From VYFG01 sp965213885 (GTDB lineage: Bacteria; Pseudomonadota; Gammaproteobacteria; Arenicellales; Poriferihabitantaceae): a stretch of 64,000 nt of DNA. Below, in pieces: positions 44,720 to 53,738 of the stretch. The first letter of the stretch is position 1; each line of letters begins with the position of its first letter. Position numbers and translations under genes: made by a program. The stretch is taken from NCBI GenBank assembly GCA_965213885.1, contig OZ243919.1, forward strand, positions 62,001-126,000, read 5' to 3'. The notes beneath the pieces are model-generated. The model searched no databases. It was given only the letters and a program-made list of their open reading frames with translations, and was not told the origin of the DNA.

Positions 44720-45660
44720 GTGGGTATCGGCCAGGAGGTCAGCGAGGTGGTCACGACTTCGAGTGAAGTGTGGGAGACGATCCAAAAATGCCTCAAGCGT
44801 GATCCGGACTGGGTCGCTTACTACGCGTCTGAGTTGGCCGAAGCGGCCACGCCCCTTCAGTGAACGAACTTCTGATTAAGGTGGCCGCGGTCGAGCGTAA
44901 GGCGTTCCTGTTCCAGCGGCTCGGCCAAAACGAGAGGGCACTTGCGGTGCTGGAAGCACTGATCGACGATGCGGCACTGGCCGACGATGTTCAGCGCCGG
45001 GCCTGGTTGGCCGCATCGGCGGTGCGGATCGCCTATCAGATGGGGGATTGGGCGAAGGGGCAGAAGCTTCAAACGATGGCGTTTTCGGAAAACAACAACC
45101 ACAGCCCCCCACTCAGGCGCCCGGAATACGAATCACGGCCCGCTCCAGGGAAGCAGGCGAGTATGATTGTTAAGCGTCTGCGGGAGTATCAACGGAGGGC
45201 TGCGCTCCTAGTCGATTTCGACGAAGCGATGAGCAATCTCGTACCAGAGTCTTCGGCTTCTCGTACGAGGAGGCTTTGGCCGATCTCGGCACCTATCTTA
45301 GGTTCGAAGTCGAGCGACCGGAGAAGGTTTACAGGGTTGGACCTGACGTGCTTTGGCGGACAGACGCAGCGTTCGATTTCGTGATTGAGGCGAAGAACGA
45401 AAAAAACGAGGACAACCCGCTCTACAAGAATGATCATGCCCAACTGCTTGAGGCCGAGCACTGGTTCAAGCAGGTCTATCCAATGCGCGAAGCGGTGCGT
45501 GTCTCAGCGTTGCCGGAGGCGTTGGCTGATGAGAAGGCTATGCCGGCGGGAACATTCGCCTTTCGGCTGGATGAAGTCACAAGGGTAGTTAGCGCACTCC
45601 GCGTAGTTATGGTTGAGCTAGTTGGCGCGAGTGGAGGGCCAGATGAGTTGTGTGACCAGT
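44720..45660 (+). pseudogene. C-terminal remnant of a DEAD/DEAH helicase-nuclease
   Basis: From GTG 44720 the frame reads EVWETIQKCLKRDPDWVAYY and ends at TGA 44861-44863. The next frame begins within GTGA and carries NELLIKVAAVERKAFLFQRL and FDEAMSNLVPESSASR. After another shift near 45245 a third frame reads EALADLGTYLRFEVERPEKV, then GPDVLWRTDAAFDFVIEAKN and EHWFKQVYPMREAVRVS. Together these match the C-terminal region of a family of large DEAD/DEAH helicases ending in a nuclease-like domain (D...EAK). The helicase core is absent. It ends at an IS21 fragment. Confidence 0.55.
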
Positions 45661-45671
45661 GTGAGGCCGAT

Positions 45672-45886
45672 TCCGACACCCGGCCCACCACCTGGCGGAT
45701 CTCGTCATGATCCGGCAGCGGATTGGCCGGATCGAGCCATCCGTGCCGATCGGCCAGCACCCGGAACCGGCGCAGCTTGTTGCGTCCCATCAGACCGGCC
45801 CTGGAGATGGCCCGGTCGGAATCTCCCCGGCGCAACCGCACCAGGACTGTACGAATCTCAAACATCTCGAACCTTCGATTGCTCAT
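45672..45886 (-). pseudogene. IS21 IstA N-terminal fragment
   Basis: The minus strand encodes MFEIRTVLVRLRRGDSDRAI followed by SRAGLMGRNKLRRFRVLA and DRHGWLDPANPLPD, the N-terminal HTH region of IS21 transposase IstA. Homology stops after about 73 codons, where the helicase remnant begins. The element's left end with its binding-site repeats lies just upstream. Confidence 0.78.
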
Positions 45887-45968
45887 GGCACCCTCGCAAA
45901 AAAATCAACGAGGATACCGGTCATCAGAAGCTCGAGACCGGTGGTGGCTTACCCCTCAGGTGGCTCCA

Positions 45969-46064
45969 TTAGGTGAAAACGCAATGGCCCCTTTAGGTGA
46001 AAACGAAGTGGCTCCGCGTCAATTAGGTGAAAACGCAATGGCCCCATATGGGTGAAAATTTACA
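45969..46064. repeat. IS21 left-end transposase-binding repeats
   Basis: Four related units are seen: ttaggtgaaaacgcaatgg at about 45969, tttaggtgaaaacgaagtgg at about 45991, ttaggtgaaaacgcaatgg at about 46023, and gggtgaaaatttaca ending at 46064. Read on the minus strand the element starts TGTAAATTTTCACCC, consistent with the TG terminus of IS21. The array is upstream of the istA start, as expected for the multiple terminal binding sites of this family. Confidence 0.7.
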
Positions 46065-46534
46065 TCCCTCGCTGCAATCCCGGGATGAGGGCGTAGCCCG
46101 AATGGAGGGATAGCGGCGGCGGCGGAAAAAATCAGCACCCCTGGCACCCATTCCGGCCGAAAATGGCGTCAATCTCGACTCCGGGGGATACGGACAGAGG
46201 CCATTCGCCGACGCAAGGGCCTGCCCGGCGCCTTCCGGCCGAGTGGGGCAATGTGGAAACACGACAAATCTCATCATCCGGTTGCTTCAATAAGGCCGGA
46301 TGCTGCGGCGCGGTTGTACATGGACAATCACTCTGAATCCCCACCAGATTCCTCGCCGTAGTCGGCTGCGGAATATGCCACACCCGGCACAAACTGAATC
46401 GAAACCTGGTCAGGAAATGATTCGACAGATATCGAAACGATTCCAGTTGGATTGAAAGAGATTGCGGAATACATTTCCAGGCCGCTGTCCTCAGTCCGCT
46501 GTCAATCGCATCACAGAACCAGGTGATCTAAGAA
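46065..46534. other. Gene-free stretch between IS21 end and transporter pseudogene
   Basis: No supported gene on either strand; short overlapping frames only. No repeat or hairpin stands out. Confidence 0.35.
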
Positions 46535-47411
46535 ATGAAAATGTCAAGATCAAACGGAGTGGGTATTCTGCTCGTGCTGATAGCCGCGGTCTCATGGAGC
46601 ACAGCCGGGTTGTTCACCCGTGTCGTCACCACGGACATTCCGACGACCCTGTTCTGGAGATCGTTGTTCGGCGGACTCTGCGTGCTCGGGATCGCGATGG
46701 CCGTACAGAGATCCGCGGATATCCGTGCAGCCTTCACCTTCAGCAGGGGCGAGACGGTGATCGCGACCCTGTCCACGGCGGGAATGATCTGCTTCATTTC
46801 CGCGTTCTTCCACACCTCGATCGCGAACGTGGCCTTCGTCTACGGCACCATGCCGCTGGTGACCTTCATGCTCTCCCTGGCTTTCCTGGGAGCACGGGCG
46901 GATGCCGTGTCGCTCGGCTGCTGCGTGTTGTCGGCCGTAGGGGTGGCCGTCATGGCGTCCGGGAGCAGCCTGCCGTCGGACTTTCTCGGCATCCTGCTGG
47001 CCTTCGGGATGACGTTGTTCATGGCTGACCGTCGCTGCGAAGTTCTTTCCGGATGCCGACAGCACCAAGGCAACGTATCTTTCCGCCTTCCTGGGTGCAT
47101 TGGCTACTGCCCCCTTTGCGACTTTCGGAACCACCATTACTGCCGACTATCTCTGGTTGTTTCTCTACGGTTTCGTGAACGTCGGCGTGGGATTCGGCGT
47201 GTACCTGTTCGGTGTGAAGCGCGTATCCGCGTTGGTCGCTGCCCTGGTCGGCCTGACCGAGATTCCGCTGGCGCCGGTATGGGCGTGGATGCTGTTCGGA
47301 GAAGGAATGAACCTTTCGGTACTGATCGGTGGAGCGGTGATTCTCATCGCCGCAGTCATCTACATTGCAAGTTCCGGCAAGAAGGCGGAAAACCTGGCGA
47401 CGGGCGCATGA
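46535..47411 (+). pseudogene. EamA/DMT-family transporter, frameshifted
   Basis: The gene starts with ATG 46535, GVGILLVLIAAVSWSTAGLF, a typical EamA opening, and continues with membrane segments to LLAFGMTLFM. A frameshift near 47025 moves homology to TVAAKFFPDADSTKATYLSA and ATAPFATF, ending in GEGMNLSVLIGGAVILIAAV, the second EamA repeat. One indel separates the two halves. Related intact EamA proteins are metabolite exporters or importers; a second, intact one is at 58.1-59.0 kb. Confidence 0.8.
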
Positions 47412-47450
47412 AGGAAGAGGTTCCTCCGTGCCGGGCACGAGGTGACGGTG

Positions 47451-47837
47451 ATGAGTCCGCCGTCCAGGGTGGACAATTCCGATCTCGAGAAAATCATCAA
47501 GGAACAGTGCCGGCGCGTTTCCCCGGCGACACTGAAGGACTGGTCGGAATTCGAAGTAATCTACCACAACGGTATGGACGAGGACTCCGAGGCATGGGCC
47601 CCCGAGGAGTACCGGTTGACCCTGGACATCCTCGACAGGCGGGGATTCCAGGGAAAGGTCATGCATTCCCTGCCGCGCAAGAACGAGCTGACGGAATGCG
47701 TGGACGATTCCGGATACAATCTCTACTTCCAGCAGATGAGGAACTCGAGGTGGGTGTTTCAGAGCGTATTCTGGCATCAGCACCATGCATGCAGGGAAAG
47801 CAAAGCAGACAGGGCACGCGAATATGCCGCAGCATGA
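47451..47837 (+). CDS. Hypothetical protein
   Basis: A 128-residue open frame starting at ATG 47451, with a GAGGTG ribosome site about 8 bases upstream. It contains DNSDLEKIIKEQCRRVSPAT and ECVDDSGYNLYFQQMRNSR. I do not recognise the family. It lies between the EamA pseudogene and the CutA/NIF3-like gene, overlaps the latter by 14 bases, and could be cotranscribed with it. Codon use looks similar to the flanks, which is the main reason to call it real. Confidence 0.4.
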   Translation: MSPPSRVDNSDLEKIIKEQCRRVSPATLKDWSEFEVIYHNGMDEDSEAWAPEEYRLTLDILDRRGFQGKVMHSLPRKNELTECVDDSGYNLYFQQMRNSRWVFQSVFWHQHHACRESKADRAREYAAA

Positions 47838-48300
47838 CCAACTGATCAGATGCCCGAATTTTTCCCTTGAAAGGAAGTGGGAGATCACGATTCAGACACC
47901 CGAGGCTTCTCTTGGCGAACTGGTTTCGGCGATCCAGGAAAAGATCGATCTGGTGCAAGGTGCATACAGCGATTGCATGTTCATTCGGAGTTCCGGCAAG
48001 ACCCGGTTCAGGAATGAGGCCGGCGCCCACGGCGGGGCGGAGGATGTCGTGCGCGAGGTTCCATCCACGGAAATCGTCTTGGTGATCCCGCATGACCTGG
48101 ATCTGCTGGAAAAAGCGGTCCATAGCATCGCATGGCATCACGTGCACGAGGAGCCGACGATATCCGTTGTCGAGACATGGGGATATCTTTCCGGGCCGAA
48201 CAAGAGTCCGAATAGTCCGCACCGGTACTGGAAGCGGGAGAACAAGGATCAAATACACGGAGTCGCCGGAGAGGGGTCGGATTCAATTGAAAACTGGTGA
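47824..48300 (+). CDS. Protein with NIF3/CutA-like (PII-type) domain
   Basis: A 158-residue protein starting at ATG 47824. The C-terminal half resembles the PII/CutA-like domain found in the middle of NIF3-type proteins: FIRSSGKTRFRNEAGAHGG, then EVPSTEIVLVIPHDLDLLEK and SIAWHHVHEEPTISVVETW, where the HEEP-like loop matches the family HPYEEP. The N-terminal part is not recognisable. Such domains can bind metal ions or small molecules; the role is unknown. It precedes a frameshifted ArsR-type regulator gene. Confidence 0.5.
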   Translation: MPQHDQLIRCPNFSLERKWEITIQTPEASLGELVSAIQEKIDLVQGAYSDCMFIRSSGKTRFRNEAGAHGGAEDVVREVPSTEIVLVIPHDLDLLEKAVHSIAWHHVHEEPTISVVETWGYLSGPNKSPNSPHRYWKRENKDQIHGVAGEGSDSIENW

Positions 48301-48392
48301 ATGCGGATTCTGATGCGATGAAAGAAGACATCCACGGCATTGCTGGCGCACATGTCTGCAGCCTGAATACAGTGAGTGAGAGGGCGGAAGAT

Positions 48393-48940
48393 ATGAACCT
48401 GGCGGAATTCGGGCGGGCCATCGGCCACAGGAGCCGGGTGGCGATGCTCCAAGCGCTGATGGGGGCAGGGCCCTGTCGGCAAGTGAACTTGCCTGGCATG
48501 CCGACGTGACCAACCAGACCGCCACGAGTCATCTCAACGAACTGGTGAATGCAGGCCTGCTGTACAGGCGGAAATGCGGGCGTTTTCACTACTATGAACT
48601 GAGCAGCGAAGAAGTGGCTTCCCTGATCGAACAGATCTCATCGGCTGTTCCGGTTAATGGTGGCCGGATTCCTCGTCGGAACGTGAAACCGGAGTTGAAA
48701 AAAGTCCGGTTCTGTTATGACCACCTGGCAGGGGAACTGGGGGTGGAGATTTCTCGGGTTCTGGTGGACATGGGAGCGTTGACGCTGGAGCAGGACAGCT
48801 TTCGTCTTCCAGATAGCGATCATCCGGTCTATCGGGAAATCGGCGTTGATCTGGACGAAGTGAGGTCAAAGAAACGCCTACTCTGTCCGCGCTGTCTGGA
48901 CTGGACAGAGAAGCTTCCGCATGTTGCGGGCGCACTCGTC
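48393..48940 (+). pseudogene. ArsR-family winged-helix regulator, frameshifted and cut at the C-terminus
   Basis: From ATG 48393 the frame reads MNLAEFGRAIGHRSRVAMLQ and then, after a frameshift in a G-rich stretch near 48460, a second frame reads ALSASELAWHADVTNQTATS, HLNELVNAGLLYRRKCGRFH and YYELSSEEV, the ArsR HTH and wing. It continues with VRFCYDHLAGELGVEISRVL and LLCPRCLDW. Homology stops near 48940, where a transposase remnant begins on the other strand. The regulator is thus disrupted twice. Confidence 0.7.
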
Positions 48941-49730
48941 TCGAAGCTCCGGACGCCCGGCGCGGTGTCCACCCACTGGAACAGGAATCCGTGATCGCCC
49001 GGCTTGACGCCCAGGATGAATCGCATGCCCAACTGCTTGAGCAGCTCGATGGGCGGGCCGTTGGACGCCAGCGCGTCGGCCACCACAATCAACCGCAGGT
49101 GCGGATGCTCCCGGCGCACGTCAGCCAACAACCGCTTCGCGGCGTTGCGTTCGCAGTCGTTCTTCTTCCGCCCGTCGGCCTTGACGATCGGCTCGGGCGC
49201 GAGGGGAAACATCCCGATACGCCGGATGCACCAGCACCGCGCCCAGCATTTGATGATAATAGGTGGTGCGCCCGTCGCGATGATGCCTCTCGCAGCAGTT
49301 GCCGCAATGCACGCGGGAGGAGGAGAAATACCCCGTGCCGTCCACGCCCAAAAGGGCATGACCCATCCAGTCGAACCCCTCCAGGCCCTTGCCCCGCTGC
49401 AACGCGGCGAACACCGCCTGGAACGCGCCGCGCACCGACCGCGGGTCCACCTCGTCCAGCCGCTCGCGCAGGCGCGTGTCCGAGGGCGCGCGCCGCACCC
49501 CGTACAAACTCTTCAGGTTCGCGCGAATCGCCTCGGTCTGGCGCGCGTCGCGCTCGAAGCTCAACAGCGACGGGTACTTCAACCCGAACACCGCCAGCCC
49601 CGACATCAGGGCAGTCGGTGAGGTTCAATCCCCGCCCGGCGATGGGGTCGTCGATGCGAGAGAAACTCCTGCGCACGAGGCGAAGCAACCCCGGCGCGCT
49701 CAATGTCTTGCGAAAGGAAGGCTTGGACAT
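48940..49730 (-). pseudogene. Transposase remnant (IS4-like DDE family), frameshifted
   Basis: The minus strand begins MSKPSFRKTLSAPGLLRLVR (ATG 49730) and continues across two indels. Segment 2 reads MSGLAVFGLKYPSLLSFERD and SLYGVRRAPSDTRLRERLDE, then DWMGHALLGVDGTGYFSSSR. After a shift near 49205 segment 3 reads APEPIVKADGRKKNDCERNA and RLLADVRREHPHLRLIVVAD with ALASNGPPIELLKQLGMRFI. The D in LGVDGTGYF and in LIVVADALA are likely catalytic acidic residues. The C-terminal third is missing. Confidence 0.75.
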
Positions 49731-49788
49731 GATTCATCATCCGACACTCAAAGAAACGCCGACATGATGCTGTTTCACAACGTAAAGT

Positions 49789-52473
49789 TTACGAAGAACT
49801 TTTTTCCAGACCCGCCGAAACCCCCTTCAGCGCTGCATTCCGGTGGGTAGCGGGAATTGCTGGAGTACTAGCTGACTTTCGTTGTTTCTGAGTAGCCTCG
49901 CCACGCCTTTCGATTTGTTTTCGCCATTCCTCCAATGCATTAATATCAGCTAAAAGTTCGTCAGGATCGGGAACCTCTACACCACCAAGAAGCGCTTGGT
50001 CGTGTGCGTAGTTAGAACACTTCGACATCCATTGATCCACGGTGGCATAGTCTCGATCTTCTACCACCACACCAGCCAAGCGCTGAGTTTCAATACCATT
50101 TCGAAACCTAAGCACCACACCTCGCAAAAGTACTTCCTCAATAGCTCGCTCCCATGCGATGCGTAGCTGTCGATACGCATCTGCCGTCTGCTTCCGGTGC
50201 TCAGGCTCATCACCTGAATTATAGATCTTGTTGATTTGCTGTTGTTTGTTTCGCAAGTAACCTACACGTGCCTTGGTATTCATCCCCTCAAAAGGTAATT
50301 CCGGGTCAGCAACGCCGAATCCCTCAGGACGACGTATTAGACTTTGCTTCTCGACAGGAACTCCTACTTTCTCTGCTTCATGTATTAACAAGTTGAGAAA
50401 ATAGAGATCATGGGTGAAAATAATAATCTGCCTTTTGCACGCTTCCTGCGCTAAACGCTTGGCAATACGTTCGCGACGTTTGTGATCCAGGGATGAAACC
50501 GGATCGTCAAACACCACACCATTTGAACTCTCACCAATATTGGCCTCCGCTAAAAACGACCCAATTGCAATCGCTCTTTGTTCTCCTTCGCTCAAAATAT
50601 CTCCTGGAGTCTTAGCTTGTGGAAGATCTAACTTGAGCTTATGAAATGCCTTGCCTTTTTCCGTTCGGCTTTCCAAGCACACTTGAAGATTCCCCACACC
50701 CAAGCTCTTGAACTCTCGGTTGAGCGCAGACTCAAGATCCTTCGATACCACCTTTTGGGTCAGTTCAGTCGCTTTCTTGGAAATAGTATTTGTCTTTACC
50801 GCCAACTGACACCTCTGAAGTTTCGCTTGGCGGTCTAATCGCTCAACCGCAGTCAGTACAGCTCCTTTTACTTTGACTAACTGTATCCGAGCATCAAGTT
50901 CAGCGAATTCCCTTTTCGCCTTTGCTCGCCCTTCTTCCTCGGCAATCTGGTCGAGCGTGTCTGCCTCTGCATTGAGTTTATCGACCCATAACTGGAGCCG
51001 TGTAGCGGGACTGGCTGGTATTGCGAGCACCTGCCCCCAATCTTTGGTACTTACGGCCTCTTTAATTGCAGCATGTCGAGCAAGAATTTTTGTGTTGAAA
51101 TTTCGTGTATCTGTGACCAGATCCTTATCTATTGCTTCCAGTTCCGTATAGAGCTCATCATCAATATCAAGCGACACATCTTGCTCGGCAAACACGTTGT
51201 ACTCGTCTGATAGCGCCTTATTGCTGTCCTCTGCTTTCTTTTCCGCCTCTTGCTGGACAAACTCTTCGAATCGAAGCAAACGATCAGCCCCTTCATTCAA
51301 AGGTTGTTGACACAAAGGACATTGAGAATCAGGGCCCAGGGCTGGAAATGTTTTTTCCTGATATGCTTCTACCGCGAACCGGCGTGCTGCCCCAAAGAGG
51401 TCCTTCCATGCTTTACTTCCGGTACCCGGAAGAAGCCCACCTTCATCTTTGAACTTTTTCGCCGCCAGCTGTGCTGCTTCTTGCGCAATGTCGTTTGTCA
51501 CCACCAGCTTTCGTAGTTTCTCGTATGCTGCATCATCCACAATCAATGGGTTCTCTGTCGCGCTCTTTACGACCTTCGCAATTCGGCGAGCGCATAATCG
51601 AAGTTGAGCAGCCTTTTCCTTGGGAATATCTTCTTTGAGGCTCTTCTCGAGCTCCGTGTTACGTGCTTTCTCTACCTCGGTAATAGTGGCAAGTGCAATC
51701 ACCTGTTCCAGGTTAGTTTTCGCCGATAAAGCAGAAACAAGTTTACCGACTTTGGTATCCCCGACCAGATCTTTATACGCGGTGTCATCGACAGTAGATT
51801 GCGTATACTCTGTATCAATCATAACCTTCATCTTCTTGCAGAGATCCGCTAGTCCTTCCAAAATATCCAAACCATATGGCACATAAGCATAATCGCCTTC
51901 ACTGTCCAGATAGCTTCTTGCACAACGCGAGTCAAACACAGCAAATGCTGATAGCGTTTCAGGCGCCACCTTGCCATCCTTCCAGGCCAGTTCTTTGGAA
52001 GATTTGTTTATAACGACTTCAAATGTCGCCTCCGCCCTACCTGCTTTTCCAGGTTGTAAAAATGCATTAGGGTGAATTGGCTCTCTTTGATCACGAGCCC
52101 GACAAGCTCTCTTCAGGACCCTTGAGTATCCGGATTTACCTGACCCATTGTCTCCATAGATAAGAGTTAGGCCTCGGGGTGAAAATGGAAGTCGCTGGTC
52201 AGGAGCAATACAATTTACGTTGCGAAGATCTTTCATCGCAATTAGCTCAATCTGGGTACTTGAAGTCGCGCTTACCGGAATCTGATCTGCACTGAGCCTA
52301 ATAGCTTTCCTGCCCTTCGGGTCCTCAAGGCCATGTTCATCCTTAAGTAGCGCATACAGGTCATTCAGATCTTCTATTGAGAGCTCCTCTTTCTCAAATA
52401 ACCGCCCGATTGCATCACTCTGCCATGCTGGCAGACTGTTAGACCACTTAAGAATATCTTGTAGGATCGACAT
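49789..52473 (-). CDS. SMC/RloC-like AAA ATPase with zinc hook
   Basis: An 894-residue protein starting at ATG 52473 with RBS AGGGAG 5-10 bases upstream. The ABC-type ATPase is split by a long coiled-coil region: Walker A GDNGSGKSGYSRVLKRACR (about 107-125), a zinc-hook CPLCQQPL near 385 in a coiled coil rich in Lys and Glu, signature LSEGEQRAIAIGSFLAE near 626, Walker B GVVFDDPVSSLDH near 650, and H-loop IIIFTHDLYFL. The C-terminal region has KCSNYAHDQALLGGVEVPDP, resembling AAA_13/RloC-type ends. Base composition is clearly lower in GC than its neighbours, a sign of transfer. It is enclosed by insertion-sequence remnants. Similar ATPases occur in defence islands; a nuclease role is possible but not shown. 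Confidence 0.78.
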   Translation of the reverse strand: MSILQDILKWSNSLPAWQSDAIGRLFEKEELSIEDLNDLYALLKDEHGLEDPKGRKAIRLSADQIPVSATSSTQIELIAMKDLRNVNCIAPDQRLPFSPRGLTLIYGDNGSGKSGYSRVLKRACRARDQREPIHPNAFLQPGKAGRAEATFEVVINKSSKELAWKDGKVAPETLSAFAVFDSRCARSYLDSEGDYAYVPYGLDILEGLADLCKKMKVMIDTEYTQSTVDDTAYKDLVGDTKVGKLVSALSAKTNLEQVIALATITEVEKARNTELEKSLKEDIPKEKAAQLRLCARRIAKVVKSATENPLIVDDAAYEKLRKLVVTNDIAQEAAQLAAKKFKDEGGLLPGTGSKAWKDLFGAARRFAVEAYQEKTFPALGPDSQCPLCQQPLNEGADRLLRFEEFVQQEAEKKAEDSNKALSDEYNVFAEQDVSLDIDDELYTELEAIDKDLVTDTRNFNTKILARHAAIKEAVSTKDWGQVLAIPASPATRLQLWVDKLNAEADTLDQIAEEEGRAKAKREFAELDARIQLVKVKGAVLTAVERLDRQAKLQRCQLAVKTNTISKKATELTQKVVSKDLESALNREFKSLGVGNLQVCLESRTEKGKAFHKLKLDLPQAKTPGDILSEGEQRAIAIGSFLAEANIGESSNGVVFDDPVSSLDHKRRERIAKRLAQEACKRQIIIFTHDLYFLNLLIHEAEKVGVPVEKQSLIRRPEGFGVADPELPFEGMNTKARVGYLRNKQQQINKIYNSGDEPEHRKQTADAYRQLRIAWERAIEEVLLRGVVLRFRNGIETQRLAGVVVEDRDYATVDQWMSKCSNYAHDQALLGGVEVPDPDELLADINALEEWRKQIERRGEATQKQRKSASTPAIPATHRNAALKGVSAGLEKSSS

Positions 52474-52483
52474 CTGGCTCCCT

Positions 52484-53357
52484 TGTAGCGCGACAATCAG
52501 GATGAGAAAGTGTCGCGACAGATGAGATGATGCCCTGAAGGAGGTGGCCGTGGCAATGGCCAATGCGGCTGGCCAATGCGGCTGCCTTGTTGCACTCATG
52601 TTCCTGTGTTTTCTCATTGGGCTTTTTCCGGCTCCCGATCGGGTCCAGCCAGGACCTCCGGTGCTGGATTGACCGGGGTGTTGGCCGGCGTTGCGCGTGA
52701 CGCTTCCCGTCCGCGGCGACGTTTGCTCTCGACGGCGGCCCGGCGGCGATAGCTTTCGACATTGAGTTCGAAGATGGTGGCGCGATGCACCAGCCGGTCG
52801 ATGGCGGCGAGGGTCATGGCCTGCTCTGGGAAGATGGTGTCCCATTGCCCGAACGGCTGGTTAGCGGTGATGAGCAGGGACCGGCACTCATAGCGTGCGC
52901 TGATGAGCTCGAACAGGGCGCTGGTTTCGGTCTGGTCCTTTCGGACATAGGCCAGGTCGTCGAGGATGAGGAGGTGGTACTTGTCGAGTTTGCGGATAGC
53001 GGCCTCGAGGGCCAGTTCGCGCCGTGCGACCTGGAGGCGCTGTACGAGATCGGTGGTTCGGGTGTACAGGACCCGGAAGCCGTTTTCGATGAGGGCCAGT
53101 CCGATGGCGGACGCCAAGTGACTCTTGCCGCCACCTGGGGGGCCGATCAGGATCAAGTTGGCGCCCTGGTCGATCCATCGGTCGCCGGCCACCAGGGCGT
53201 TGACATGGGCTTTGGGGACCATGGGCACGACATGGAAGTCGAAGTTGTCGAGGGTTTTCCCCGGGGGCAGTTTGGCCTCGGCGAGATGGCGTTCGAACCG
53301 GCGCCGTGCGCGCTCGGCGATCTCGTGTTCGGCCAGGGCGCCCAACAGCCTTGCCGC
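52484..53357 (-). mobile_element. Truncated IS21-family element: istB and right end
   Basis: The right end starts TGTAGCGCGACAATC at 52484 on the plus strand; a second copy of the GCGACA motif lies at 52512-52520. A 13-base tandem repeat (ggccaatgcggct, twice) is at about 52558-52584. The element's left part, including istA and the istB start, was removed or displaced by the IS66 insertion at 53358. The right terminus differs from the IS21 left end at 46064, so these are two different IS21 elements. Confidence 0.65.
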
Positions 53358-53369
53358 GTTAGCGATCAT
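52614..53369 (-). CDS. istB: IS21 helper ATPase IstB, N-terminus replaced by IS66 end
   Basis: A 251-residue AAA+ ATPase resembling DnaC/IstB that helps IstA choose targets. Walker A is LILIGPPGGGKSHLASAIGL, Walker B LLILDDLAYVRKDQ, sensor-like TANQPFGQWDTIFPEQAMTL and the arginine-rich ESYRRR follow. Normal IstB has about 50 more N-terminal residues. The first four codons here, including the ATG at 53369, lie inside the IS66 terminal repeat (53358-53369), so the start codon was supplied by the insertion. It may be translated but probably cannot function without istA. Confidence 0.82.
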   Translation of the reverse strand: MIANAARLLGALAEHEIAERARRRFERHLAEAKLPPGKTLDNFDFHVVPMVPKAHVNALVAGDRWIDQGANLILIGPPGGGKSHLASAIGLALIENGFRVLYTRTTDLVQRLQVARRELALEAAIRKLDKYHLLILDDLAYVRKDQTETSALFELISARYECRSLLITANQPFGQWDTIFPEQAMTLAAIDRLVHRATIFELNVESYRRRAAVESKRRRGREASRATPANTPVNPAPEVLAGPDREPEKAQ

Positions 53370-53442
53370 TCGACGGCGTTCTTTCGCCCGTCATCCCCCG
53401 TGGATATTGTGCGTCTCCCTTTCATGAACCCGGAGACCCACG

Positions 53443-53733
53443 ATGGCACAATCGCAACGCCGCAAGCGCATCCACCGCAGCCGCACGGAGTGGTCCCGCC
53501 TGCTGTCGGAATTCGAGGCCAGTGACACCACGCAACGGACCTTCTGCGCCGAGCGTGGCCTGACCCTCAGCAACTTCTGCCGCTGGCGCAAGAGGCTTCG
53601 CACCGAAACGCCGGATGACAGTCATGCCGGTCCGCTGATCGAACTGCCGCCATTGCCCGGATTGACCTCGGACCCCGGGGACTGGCGGGCGGAACTGGAC
53701 CTCGGAGGCGGGATCGTGCTGCGGCTGAAGTAG
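53443..53733 (+). CDS. tnpA: IS66 TnpA (helper, HTH)
   Basis: A 96-residue IS66 accessory protein. It has the HTH-like TEWSRLLSEFEASDTTQRTF and CAERGLTLSNFCRWRKRLR typical of IS66 OrfA. It is the first gene of the element and needed for transposition with TnpB. tnpB starts 5 bases after its stop. Confidence 0.9.
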   Translation: MAQSQRRKRIHRSRTEWSRLLSEFEASDTTQRTFCAERGLTLSNFCRWRKRLRTETPDDSHAGPLIELPPLPGLTSDPGDWRAELDLGGGIVLRLK

Positions 53734-53738
53734 CCGGC

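Noticed and set aside
45969..46064. Repeats resembling a short CRISPR array
   Set aside because: The units are nearly adjacent, without uniform spacers, and end at a transposon terminus next to istA, so they are IS21 binding sites.
45672..53357. IS21 istA fragment and istB as two halves of one element
   Set aside because: The two preserved IS21 termini differ (TGTAAATTTTCACCC versus TGTAGCGCGACAATC), so they come from different elements.
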